This document shows, piece by piece, positions 53,468-62,260 of a DNA stretch of 64,000 nt. Made by a program: the position numbers and the translations under genes. Below the pieces are notes generated by a model. That model did no database searches and was not told where the DNA came from. It saw nothing but the letters and a program-made list of their open reading frames with translations. The stretch's first letter is position 1. Each line of letters begins with the position of its first letter. The DNA is from Candida dubliniensis CD36 (lineage: Eukaryota > Ascomycota > Pichiomycetes > Serinales > Debaryomycetaceae): the NCBI RefSeq assembly GCF_000026945.1, contig NC_012860.1, positions 682,001 through 746,000 on the forward strand, in the 5' to 3' direction.

Positions 53468-54709
53468 GCTGCACAAGGTATTGGTTTATTTGTCCTCGTT
53501 TATAAAAATAAAGAGTATATAGTAATAGACTTGTTTTAAAATATATGCATTCATTTATTTACATAAACTCCCCCAGATTGCTATTGTCTTTGCTCTTTTG
53601 TTAGCCATGATTTGATAAAGATGACAGGTTGTTCATAGATGTTAGCCACATTTTTTGTACTATAGATTAAGTTAAAGTTCCGTCTTTAATTTTACCTTTA
53701 TTCATACTACTTATTGTTCCACTTGATGACAATAACATTGCATTTTCTCTTGACAGGATCGATTATAATAGCTAAATAATCGTCTGTAGTATTGTCTGCA
53801 TAAAGTGTTTAGTGTGTTGTCTCCAATCATTTTAGGTTTGTTGTAATCTAACTATTTGATTTCTTTTTTTTTTTTTTGTTGGTCCCTTCCTTCCTTCCCC
53901 CTTTCTAGAACAAAGTTAATCCATGATCTTCAATTATTTTACTTCAATGATAATAATTAATAATATTTCCGTTTCTTTTTTGTTGATTTTCTCATATATA
54001 TCATTACGGTTGAATTCGGATCGTGATTGCTCAAACCACAAAGAATAGCAATAATTAATTTTTCTGAATTGTAATCTATGACCCCATATATGCATCATGA
54101 AGTACATAAATAGCGCAAAAAAGTAAAGATGAACAATAGAAAATAGTTTGTTTCTTGGTGATTCTTCTTTGTTAATTAAACCTAATCAACGAAACATAGA
54201 TATTTTATCATTTGGACAAAGGTCCCCCTCCAATCAAGCCAGCCTTAGGTTTGTAAACAGAATTTATGACAGTTTTTTAGTCCTGCGAGTTTTATTAAAT
54301 TCAGTCAATTAGTTTCATGTGCTAATACTAGTAATATTGAAATTGGTTTTTTTTGTATTGAATTTAATTCTGATCGCATCGCCAATTAACTGACAATACT
54401 CGAAGCAACTATTTCTGAACGAACCAACCAAAAAAAAAAAAAAAAAAAAAGAGAATCACTTAAAAATGCAACCAAATTCCCACCTCTGATTTAAATTTTG
54501 CTATTCTATTTGATCCGACTTTTTTCTTGTTGTTCTGGTTTGAGTATTTATTTCTACTCTCAGAGATCAACATTTAACTATAGTAGTACAAACAGAAGAA
54601 GAAAAAGCACAACAAACAGGCTCAGCAAAGATTCAATCTATGACGAAATCACGTAAAACCCTCCACTTTGATTAAGAAACATCCGGCAAAGAACAAATTA
54701 CCCAGTAGC
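53468..54709. other. EHT1 3' region and arrestin-gene promoter
   Basis: This is a 1.2-kb AT-rich spacer between same-strand genes, with T-runs (near 53864-53878), an A21 tract at 54430-54450, and a short upstream ORF next to the arrestin gene. No RNA gene or ORF of note was found. Confidence 0.65.
54640..54675 (+). promoter_or_regulatory. Upstream ORF (11 codons) of the arrestin gene
   Basis: An ATG at 54640 opens an 11-codon frame ending at TAA 54675, 34 bases before the arrestin ATG and in another frame. If it lies in the transcript leader it could lower translation; transcription start data are needed to know. Confidence 0.45.
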
Positions 54710-56659
54710 ATGTTTCAGCACCACCTAAACCTTGCGTTATTTGACATAAAATTGAAAACAGCTCACAAAAATTTGCTTTTAATTAAAGGAAATGAACATG
54801 AAATTGAGACATTACCATTTGAAGGAAGTGTCAAATTATCTTTAAATGAAGATATACATATTAAGAAAATTACTTTATCATTAGTAGGTGAATTCTATTA
54901 TGAATATATGGATAAAGTCACCCATCAACAATACTTGGATAGGTTATGTGTTCTAAAAGTTGACTGGGGGAATTTGTTAAGTAATGATGAAGGGAAAGTA
55001 GTATTTGGTAATTATGGTGATCGAACTATTCCGATGTATAAATTAAAGAATTTGAAAAATGGAGAATTGGGTTTTAGTGTTTCTGGATCCAATACTGGGT
55101 TGAACACACCATCGCCTGGATCATCTTCTGGTACTGCTACACCTACTAGACCTCAGGCATTGCGTACTAAATCTACACCAATTTTTTTCAAGGATAAAGA
55201 TGCTGTTAGTTCAAAAATCTTGAGAGTCCCCAACAGTGGTGTTGATGGAACACCGTTCAAAAACGTTCAAATGTCATCAAATCATTCATTCTTATTACCA
55301 AAAGGCAATTACAATCTACCATTCAAAGTATACCTTCCAACCAACATTCCAGAAACCGTTGAAAGCTTGCCATTGGGTACATTATTGTATAAACTCCAAT
55401 GTAACATTGAAAGAGGTAGATTCGAAAAATCAGTTAATGTGAGTAAACATATTAGAATTGTTAGAACATTAAATCCAAGGAATTTAAATTTGACTGATTC
55501 GATTGATGTGAGCAATACGTGGGTCGGAAAATTGCAATACAATGTCAACATGTCCAAGAAGGGGGTTGCCATTGGTTCTACTATTCCTATTAACATCACA
55601 ATTATTCCTATTGTTAAAGGTTTAAGTTTGAAAGCAATTAATGGGTGTATCGTGGAGCATTACCACGTACAGATCGGTAATGAAAGATCCCCAGAATATG
55701 AAAGGGTGATAGGAAAACAGGATTTGGATACTCCAAACTCGGACGACTTGCCATATGAAAAGTGGGAGTTTAGAATTCATTATAAAGTTCCAGAGCATTT
55801 GAAGAAAATAACACAAAGCTGTGAACTTAGAGATAATATGATTGTTGTTAAACATAGATTGAGAGTGTCTATACAACTCAGAAATTCAGGTGGACATGTT
55901 AGTGAGTTAAGAGCAAATTTGCCAATATTTGTGTACATCAGTGCAAATTCTGGACATGTAATTGGAAGACATTACGATGTTGATAATCACCATGGCACTT
56001 TCCAGTTGGATTATCAGAAGGAAGATATCTTATTTCATCATCACGACAGAAGAGAGCCATTGCGTGTACCCGGCACCTCAGCGACGGAGACGGAAGAAGA
56101 GAATGAATCAGAAGATCTGGATGGAGAGGATTTAGATCGTGAAGATTCCGCTCCTCCGATGTATGAAAAACATGTTTTCGACAAAATATATGACATGAAT
56201 TTACCGCAGACTCCATTGGAGCAGTTTCGATCGCAACAAGCTACTCCTCTGCATTCCAATAATAACTCTTCAGTGAATGTGTCAAGTTATTTTGATATTC
56301 CCTTTTCACAGGCTTTAGAGAATAATCTGAAAAAGAAACAAGTGCAGACACCTATTTTCGATATTGACTACATGTCACATATTCCTTCATATACGGAAGC
56401 GTTAGACGACGATGATGATGGTGGTGGTGACGAAGATTTTGCACCTGGATATTCTGATAGTGGTAGTGAAAACGTTAGTGTTGTTTCTGGTGGAACCACA
56501 CCTATAAAAATCACGTTGCCAAAGAATAACAGTACTGGCCATTTTAAGTCTTCAAGCAAGCATAATTCATTACCTAGCACGAAAAGTAATTCTGGTTCTA
56601 AACTGGATCTTGAATCTAGTTTGAAGTTGAGATTTTTCCACCACAGCAAAAAGAAATAA
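54710..56659 (+). CDS. Alpha-arrestin trafficking adaptor (Rod1/Rog3-like)
   Basis: This is a 649-residue alpha-arrestin. These proteins recruit the Rsp5 ubiquitin ligase to plasma-membrane transporters for endocytosis. The N-terminal arrestin domain (about residues 8-270) includes the LNEDIHIKKITLSLVGEFYYEY strand pair. The C-terminal arrestin domain (about 280-425) includes YNVNMSKKGVAIGSTIPINITIIPI. The tail carries a PPMY motif at residues 482-485 in an APPMYEKHVFDKIYD context like Rod1/Rog3, plus an IPSYTEAL variant, and long acidic and Ser-rich stretches suited to phosphorylation. The frame extends 14 codons upstream to a TTG, so ATG 54710 is preferred. The exact paralogue is uncertain. 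Confidence 0.82.
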   Translation: MFQHHLNLALFDIKLKTAHKNLLLIKGNEHEIETLPFEGSVKLSLNEDIHIKKITLSLVGEFYYEYMDKVTHQQYLDRLCVLKVDWGNLLSNDEGKVVFGNYGDRTIPMYKLKNLKNGELGFSVSGSNTGLNTPSPGSSSGTATPTRPQALRTKSTPIFFKDKDAVSSKILRVPNSGVDGTPFKNVQMSSNHSFLLPKGNYNLPFKVYLPTNIPETVESLPLGTLLYKLQCNIERGRFEKSVNVSKHIRIVRTLNPRNLNLTDSIDVSNTWVGKLQYNVNMSKKGVAIGSTIPINITIIPIVKGLSLKAINGCIVEHYHVQIGNERSPEYERVIGKQDLDTPNSDDLPYEKWEFRIHYKVPEHLKKITQSCELRDNMIVVKHRLRVSIQLRNSGGHVSELRANLPIFVYISANSGHVIGRHYDVDNHHGTFQLDYQKEDILFHHHDRREPLRVPGTSATETEEENESEDLDGEDLDREDSAPPMYEKHVFDKIYDMNLPQTPLEQFRSQQATPLHSNNNSSVNVSSYFDIPFSQALENNLKKKQVQTPIFDIDYMSHIPSYTEALDDDDDGGGDEDFAPGYSDSGSENVSVVSGGTTPIKITLPKNNSTGHFKSSSKHNSLPSTKSNSGSKLDLESSLKLRFFHHSKKK

Positions 56660-56870
56660 ATGATATTTAGATTATAGGTTGTATTTTTAGATTTTTGTAT
56701 TTTGTTGACTATATTTTTCAATTTCTAGATTTTTTGGGGTTTTCTGATGTTTCTTTTTTTTTTTTTTTTCCTTCTGCCTGGTTTGTCTATATGAGGTGAA
56801 GTTTTGAGAAGAAAAAAAATCTAATTGTAAACAAATCTTTTCTTTTCTCCGTGATTAACACTTGCTAGCT

Positions 56871-57695
56871 ATGTTTAATAACGATCCCTTTAAAATATAT
56901 CATGACAATGTTCATAAAAACATTGAAAGGATGAAAAGGGAAAAGAAACTAATTGTTTTTTCTCAACGTATTCCAACTGACAAACTGTGTCATTCACATC
57001 TTCACAAAAGACAGCCTTTGAGTAATATAACATCTGCCAGGATAAACAAACCCAAACCAGCAAGTAAATCAAATCTTCTATCCACAAGAAACCTATTATC
57101 AAAGTTTGATAAACCAAAGCGTGAAATTTTTTCGAATAAGTCATACGAATTTGAGGTACTTGATAAACGAGGGTTGAATAATAAATATACCAAAATTGAA
57201 AATGAGTTTGAAAGTAAAAATATTGATTCCAAGGATCCCCTAGTTAGCTCATTCTTGAAGAAGTTCAAGGAAGTTATTAATTGGTATAAATTGAGTAAAT
57301 TTCAATTTGAAGCAACCAACACAATCTATAAAGAAGGCGTTAATGGTAGTGGTAATTTTGACCAAGCCGATAAAAGTGTAATAACGCGACAAATAATGCA
57401 AAACATGGTTAAAAGAAATTATATTCGACCTGAATACAGTAGGATCAAAATCACTGCAACTCATAAAGTCAATCAAATAGGTAAATTGAGTGAATTTATG
57501 TACGTTGTTAGAGTTTTGGATGAAACAAATAATTATGCTAACTTAAAACAAACAGAGAAAACAGTATTGCTAATGAATGTGGCAAATTGTGAAATAAAAG
57601 TTGAAGATAGACTTAACTTAAATGATTTGTGTTATTTAATGGATTATCGGGGAAAAAAATTGGAAGTTTATTTACGTTGGCATGTAGTTAAATAG
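56871..57695 (+). CDS. Unrecognised basic protein, 274 residues
   Basis: I do not recognise this protein. It starts MFNNDPFKIYHDNVHKNIERMKREKK. Its N-terminal 110 residues are basic, low in complexity and probably disordered (Lys, Ser, Asn, Arg). The C-terminal half (about residues 120-274) is more ordered: a predicted helical piece SFLKKFKEVINWYKLSKFQFEA, then alternating hydrophobic strands (EFMYVVRVLDE, KTVLLMNVANCEIKV) and a closing LEVYLRWHVVK. That strand pattern would suit a small beta domain such as an OB-fold, but this is only a guess. No signal peptide or membrane segment. Codon use matches its neighbours. Its length and its own spacing from the arrestin gene support a real gene. 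The frame begins at a TTG three codons before the chosen ATG. Confidence 0.7.
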   Translation: MFNNDPFKIYHDNVHKNIERMKREKKLIVFSQRIPTDKLCHSHLHKRQPLSNITSARINKPKPASKSNLLSTRNLLSKFDKPKREIFSNKSYEFEVLDKRGLNNKYTKIENEFESKNIDSKDPLVSSFLKKFKEVINWYKLSKFQFEATNTIYKEGVNGSGNFDQADKSVITRQIMQNMVKRNYIRPEYSRIKITATHKVNQIGKLSEFMYVVRVLDETNNYANLKQTEKTVLLMNVANCEIKVEDRLNLNDLCYLMDYRGKKLEVYLRWHVVK

Positions 57696-58374
57696 ATACC
57701 AGCTGTCACATACTACGATGGTGGAAGTGGCCTTGCTCTTCTTTATTTATCATTTTAAAATATAAGAGAACGCGGAAAGAAAAATCAACACAAATAATTT
57801 TGCAACTTGTTGGAACTTTTTCAATTACATGGACAATAAATATTGAAATTTGTATGCACATAAATATAAATATTGATCAGTTATTTTGTATTTCAAAAGT
57901 TTTAAATAGATTAATCTTAAATAATAATTTAAGTGCTCGAAAAAAAAAAATAGTTTAACTAAATAAATTTATGGAAATATAAAAAAGATGACAACAAATT
58001 TATACAAAATTTAACTGAAAATACCAATTACATAAAAACTCCGAGTTTACCTTTTAAAATTGACTAAGACTGTTTCTCTTAACAGAAGAATAAAAGCATA
58101 GTATAATAATTGTTATTTCGACTAAATCTGTCAACTTTATATCTATTAAAGTGTAACTGGTAGCACAACGGCACGTGACAAGCCATCAACTAATGCTTGT
58201 AAAAAGCTAAATGTAAGTGCAAAATGTATTATAAAAATTCCAAAAAAAAAGTATGATAAGGTATTTATAACCAAATTTAGAAATAACAAATGATATAAAG
58301 CTTAAAAAGTAAAGAAATAGTAAGTAAAATAAAAGCTATATAAAAAACAGAAAAATTTAATTCGACATGAATAG
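57696..58374. other. Intergenic region upstream of tRNA-Asn
   Basis: This is a 0.7-kb very AT-rich spacer with no ORF. A small patch of higher complexity near 58150-58200 contains CACGTG (58172-58177). No second tRNA or retroelement end was recognised, though tRNA flanks are usual sites for such insertions. Confidence 0.6.
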
Positions 58375-58467
58375 GACTGGGTGGCCAAGTTGGCTAAGGC
58401 GTGAGACTGTTATTAAAGAAGTTCTTCTGGCATCTCAAGATCGAGAGTTCGAGCCTCTCCCTGGTCG
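58375..58467 (+). tRNA. tRNA-Asn(GUU) with 19-nt intron
   Basis: The sequence folds as a tRNA. A 7-bp acceptor stem (GACTGGG with CCTGGTC, two G-U pairs) is followed by a D-stem GCC/GGC, an anticodon stem TGAGA/TCTCA, a T-arm GAGAG-TTCGAGC-CTCTC and a G discriminator. Removing 58413-58431 leaves a seven-base loop CTGTTAA with anticodon GTT. The D-loop and downstream bases closely match yeast tRNA-Asn. The intron sits one base 3' of the anticodon, the normal position. A T-run starting at 58470 would terminate Pol III. Confidence 0.93.
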
Positions 58468-58766
58468 TATTTTTTTGTTATTTTTTTTAGATTATTCAAA
58501 ATGTTAATGGCAATGGTCTTCACCAGCACTAATATAAATTTAGACAGTAGTGTTCTCTAAAGTATACTTGTTTTTTTTTTTTTTTCATATATCTTAATCA
58601 GATTATTTTTGCTGAATAGAAAAAATGAACTAAGGATATCACCAATTCATGGAATGAAATTTCACAGCAATCTTGAGCTAGACAGAAAAAATATCATGTA
58701 CAAAAAAAAAACTATCATTAGCAAGTATAAAAACGAACCAAAGAGATCACACCAAGAAAAGCATCA
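58468..58766. other. tRNA terminator and TGL2 promoter
   Basis: The T-runs at 58470-58476 and 58480-58487 terminate the tRNA. The rest is AT-rich TGL2 upstream sequence with a T15 tract near 58571-58585. Nothing else was seen. Confidence 0.65.
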
Positions 58767-59822
58767 ATGATTAAATCAATACGATTTTACTCCAAAGTAA
58801 TAGATCTTAAACATGAAGGAAAGACTGCAGCAAAGATTTTAAAGTCGGAATACAAATCGCTCAAAGATCACTACAAGGCCCCGAAATACCCAATTGTTTT
58901 ATGCCATGGGTTTTCTGGATTTGATCGTTTGTCATTAATGCCAATTCCCAAAGAGATAGGTCACCAAATCGACAAGGCTAAAGAGTACGCACCAAGAGGG
59001 CTCATTGAACTAGATTACTGGTATGGAATCAAAGAGGCACTTGAAAAGTTGGGGTCAACAGTATTCGTGGCTAAAGTTCCAGCATTTGGCGACATTAAAA
59101 GTAGGGCAATAAGTCTAGATAAATTTATCGACAAAGAGTGCAAACATCTACGACAAAATGAGTCTAAATCTTCATTATACAACGATTCGAACCACGATTC
59201 CACAACTTTTGAAAACAAAAACGAACCGATTAAGGTCAACTTGATCAGCCATTCTATGGGCGGTTTGGATAGTAGATACTTGATTTCCAAGATACATAAA
59301 GATAACGAGAACTATAAGGTAGCATCACTCACGACAATTTCCACTCCACACCATGGCTCAGAATGTGCCAATTTTGTCGTGGATTTAATTGGCAACAATA
59401 CAATATTGAAAGACATATGTCCAAGGTCTATTTTTGATTTGACAACGTCAAATATGAAAAAATTCAATCAGACTGTAAAAGACGATCCCGATGTCCAATA
59501 TTTTTCGTTTGGAGCCAGATTCAATCCTCGGTGGTATAATTTGTTCAGTTTAACATGGTTAGTAATGAAGTATGAAATTAAAAAGGATAAAGCTCGTGAA
59601 TTGCGCCGTTTAATTGACAACGACGGTATCGTGAGCGTAGAAAGCTCGAAATGGGGACAGTACATTGGTACATTAGACGAGGTCGACCATTTGGATTTGA
59701 TCAATTGGACGAACAGAGCTCGGAGTACTTTTGATAAAGTAATGTTTGCTCAGGATCCCACATTCAACCCCATTGCATTATATTTAGATATTGCTGACAA
59801 ATTAGCTGAAAAGGGACTATAA
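58767..59822 (+). CDS. TGL2: Mitochondrial triacylglycerol lipase Tgl2-like
   Basis: This is a 351-residue lipase closely resembling S. cerevisiae Tgl2, a mitochondrial acylglycerol lipase. Visible are YPIVLCHGFSGFDRL (oxyanion region), the IEYWIG-like block LDYWYGIKEAL, VAKVPAFGDIKSRA, the nucleophile motif SHSMGG with Ser163, TTISTPHHGSE, the likely acid in IDNDGIVSV, and the catalytic His in DEVDHLDLINW. The N-terminus (MIKSIRFYSKVIDLKHEGK) is short, basic and fits mitochondrial targeting. A small insert (Ser/Asn-rich, about residues 130-150) precedes the nucleophile. It is the first protein gene after the tRNA and converges on the aldehyde dehydrogenase. Confidence 0.88.
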   Translation: MIKSIRFYSKVIDLKHEGKTAAKILKSEYKSLKDHYKAPKYPIVLCHGFSGFDRLSLMPIPKEIGHQIDKAKEYAPRGLIELDYWYGIKEALEKLGSTVFVAKVPAFGDIKSRAISLDKFIDKECKHLRQNESKSSLYNDSNHDSTTFENKNEPIKVNLISHSMGGLDSRYLISKIHKDNENYKVASLTTISTPHHGSECANFVVDLIGNNTILKDICPRSIFDLTTSNMKKFNQTVKDDPDVQYFSFGARFNPRWYNLFSLTWLVMKYEIKKDKARELRRLIDNDGIVSVESSKWGQYIGTLDEVDHLDLINWTNRARSTFDKVMFAQDPTFNPIALYLDIADKLAEKGL

Positions 59823-60242
59823 AATAGGACGCCTGAGCCTGAATAATAGACGGATCCAAGCTCTCCGTATTTGATGGCATGTGTTGTTTTGGTATAATAT
59901 CTCTTGTTTATGATAGTAAAGAAGTGTTTTTTAGTTTCATCTAGGATTAATGGTACGACTAATTCATAGCAATTGTTACACATTTCATTGGTAATGGTAT
60001 AAATACCCTTCTAAAACCGCATATTTAGAGACAGACTTCTTTGAGAAATACATAAAATAAACAGAACTCAGCACAACCAGAAGAATGTACTGAGTACCTA
60101 TCTTTATAAAAAACAAAGAGTTTGGGTCTACCATAAGCGAAACTCTGGTGCAAATAAATTAGCCCCATTCCAAAATTTATTAAAAAAAAAGAACATATGA
60201 ATCAACAAAAACTGCAAAATTTTCAGAGTATGCAATATATAC
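59823..60242. other. Convergent spacer TGL2 / aldehyde dehydrogenase
   Basis: This 0.4-kb spacer contains both 3' ends. It has AT-rich sequence and an A9-type run near 60182-60190. No gene was seen. Confidence 0.65.
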
Positions 60243-61679
60243 TCAAGGATTAGCAGTTATAGTCTTGATGAACAGAAACTCGTTGACCCCCCATTTACTG
60301 TTAAATCTACCATTTCCACTTGACTTTACTCCACCATGTGGGAGATGAGATTCATCACTAATACTTGAATTATTGATATGAACCCCACCACATTCAATTC
60401 TTTTCGCCAAATCAATAGCGTTCATTAAATTAGAAGACCAAATAGACGCCTTCAATCCATAATCATCTTCGTTTACTCTATCAACCACAGCATTAACATC
60501 AGTAAATTTTTCTATAGCAAAAATAGGCCCAAAACTTTCAGTACTGTTAATCTTCATTTCTGGGGTTACACCTTCCAAAACCATCGGAGAAACAACATTA
60601 TTTTTCTTCACCTCTGAATCGTCTAAATTACCAAAAATCAAGGAAGCACCCTTTTTTAATGCATCATTGAGCAATTCCACCACTTTACTAGCTCCAAGAG
60701 GATCGCGATGTGCAATTGAATAGTCTGGATCTTGTACTATGTCAGAGGCAATTTTAATCAATTCCAGCTTAAAATCATTGTAAATTGTGTCATGTACAAA
60801 CACCTTGTCAGTACTCATACATATTTGTCCCTTATGTGCCCACGCACTCCAAATTATGTTACCCACAGCTTTTTTAATATCAGCATCTTGACATACAATT
60901 GAAACATTTTTGCCACCCAACTCCAATAAACATGGAACCGAGTATTTAGCAGCAGTACAAGCAATTTGCTTCCCGGTTAATGTCGATCCAGTGAAGTTGA
61001 TTTTCTTTATGGCCCCTGTAGCTAACAAAGCATCTAAAAACTTTGGATTATCTTCTGGTTTCAAATGAACTAATTGTACGACATTTGCGGGAACTCCGGC
61101 TTCAATTAAGCATTTTACCAACAAATATACGGCTCGTGGAGCTTTTTCGGAAGATTTGGCTATTACAGAACAACCAGCTGCTAATGGAGCAAAAATACTT
61201 CTAGCACCCAAAATCACTGGTGCATTCCATGGAACAATCGAAAGCACAGGTCCAACAGGCAGTCTAACAGTCAATGCCAATTTGTTGTGCTCTGAATGAA
61301 ACAATTCACCTTCTGAATTAGATAAATTTCCAATATATTCTTCAAGGTGACCAATAGCATTATCAATATTGACATTTGCAAACCAATCAGGACCTCCAAT
61401 CTCCTTGTGTGCCTCAATAAATTCATTTTTCTTCTCTCTCAATATCTCTAAACATTTATAAAAAATTTCTTTCTTTGTAGAAACTGGAGTGTTGGACCAT
61501 TCTTTAAATCCATTTTTGGAATTCTCTGCAAGTTGGTTTATGATGTTTGAGGAAACTTGTATGTAGCTAAAAGTATGAATCACTTTGTTTGTATCCTCGT
61601 GACTGTAAACAGGATGTACAAACTCGGCGTCAGACACTTCTTGACCAGCTATGATAGATGGAATAGTCCTCGATGTCAT
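60243..61679 (-). CDS. Aldehyde dehydrogenase, salicylaldehyde/vanillin-type
   Basis: This is a 478-residue NAD(P)-dependent aldehyde dehydrogenase. Family motifs are VGPVLSIVPWNAPVILGARSIF (the conserved Asn region), AKSSEKAPR, FTGSTLTGK, LELGGKN with the general-base Glu, and HKGQICMSTDKV with catalytic Cys287. The ending GGVHINNSS...LPHGGVKSSGNGRF is usual for the superfamily. The motifs look closer to bacterial and fungal salicylaldehyde or vanillin dehydrogenases than to the main Ald2-6 acetaldehyde enzymes, so an aromatic or aryl aldehyde substrate is likely but unproven. There is no clear mitochondrial presequence, so it is probably cytosolic. The open frame extends 15 codons to a TTG; ATG 61679 is chosen. 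Confidence 0.85.
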   Translation of the reverse strand: MTSRTIPSIIAGQEVSDAEFVHPVYSHEDTNKVIHTFSYIQVSSNIINQLAENSKNGFKEWSNTPVSTKKEIFYKCLEILREKKNEFIEAHKEIGGPDWFANVNIDNAIGHLEEYIGNLSNSEGELFHSEHNKLALTVRLPVGPVLSIVPWNAPVILGARSIFAPLAAGCSVIAKSSEKAPRAVYLLVKCLIEAGVPANVVQLVHLKPEDNPKFLDALLATGAIKKINFTGSTLTGKQIACTAAKYSVPCLLELGGKNVSIVCQDADIKKAVGNIIWSAWAHKGQICMSTDKVFVHDTIYNDFKLELIKIASDIVQDPDYSIAHRDPLGASKVVELLNDALKKGASLIFGNLDDSEVKKNNVVSPMVLEGVTPEMKINSTESFGPIFAIEKFTDVNAVVDRVNEDDYGLKASIWSSNLMNAIDLAKRIECGGVHINNSSISDESHLPHGGVKSSGNGRFNSKWGVNEFLFIKTITANP

Positions 61680-62260
61680 ATTTGTGGTGGGGTCTTTTAT
61701 GTTTTCAACTCGTTCACTGTTCAAATTAAAAAAAAAAAAAAAAGTTCAATTGAAGATTAAAAAGGTGTCAGTGCGGAAAAATAAGCCCATTTTGAGTTCA
61801 TCGTTACCGTGTTACTATCAACAATAAGAAATAACGTTGACCTGTTAACAGGAAGCAAATCAAATCCAAAGTGGCAAATTAAACATTCACTTGTTCTATA
61901 CTTTTTTTGATCCTGGATAATATAATTTTGCTTCAACGTAACAAACTAAGGGTTTTTTAAACCCCAACCATTTCTTCGTATCTATTATTGCAAAAATTAC
62001 ACACTGCGTTTTTTTTTTTTTCCCATTCGGATTATCTACATAGAAGATCCATATTGATATGCTTCTACGATGCTCTGTTGATGCTTGATTATCTTAACCC
62101 TTCATGTAGCACCAGCTGGAAATTAGGATCTGCTCTTAGAACGATTCAAATAACTTATTCGGTGGATGAATTAATTTGAAGGTTTTTATTTCACAACTGC
62201 AAGGTGCCAGCAAATATAATAATTCTCCTTGATATATACTTTCTATTACAGACACAAATG
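61680..62260. other. Aldehyde dehydrogenase promoter / SIP3-like 3' region
   Basis: This is a 0.6-kb spacer between two minus-strand genes. An A17-type tract lies near 61727-61743, and a T12-type tract near 62010-62021. A 63-codon plus-strand frame (61988-62179) has no recognisable domain. Confidence 0.6.

Noticed and set aside
57696..58374. Retroelement LTR upstream of the tRNA
   Set aside because: tRNA flanks are favoured insertion sites, but I saw no TG...CA ends, target duplication or LTR-like block in this AT-rich spacer.
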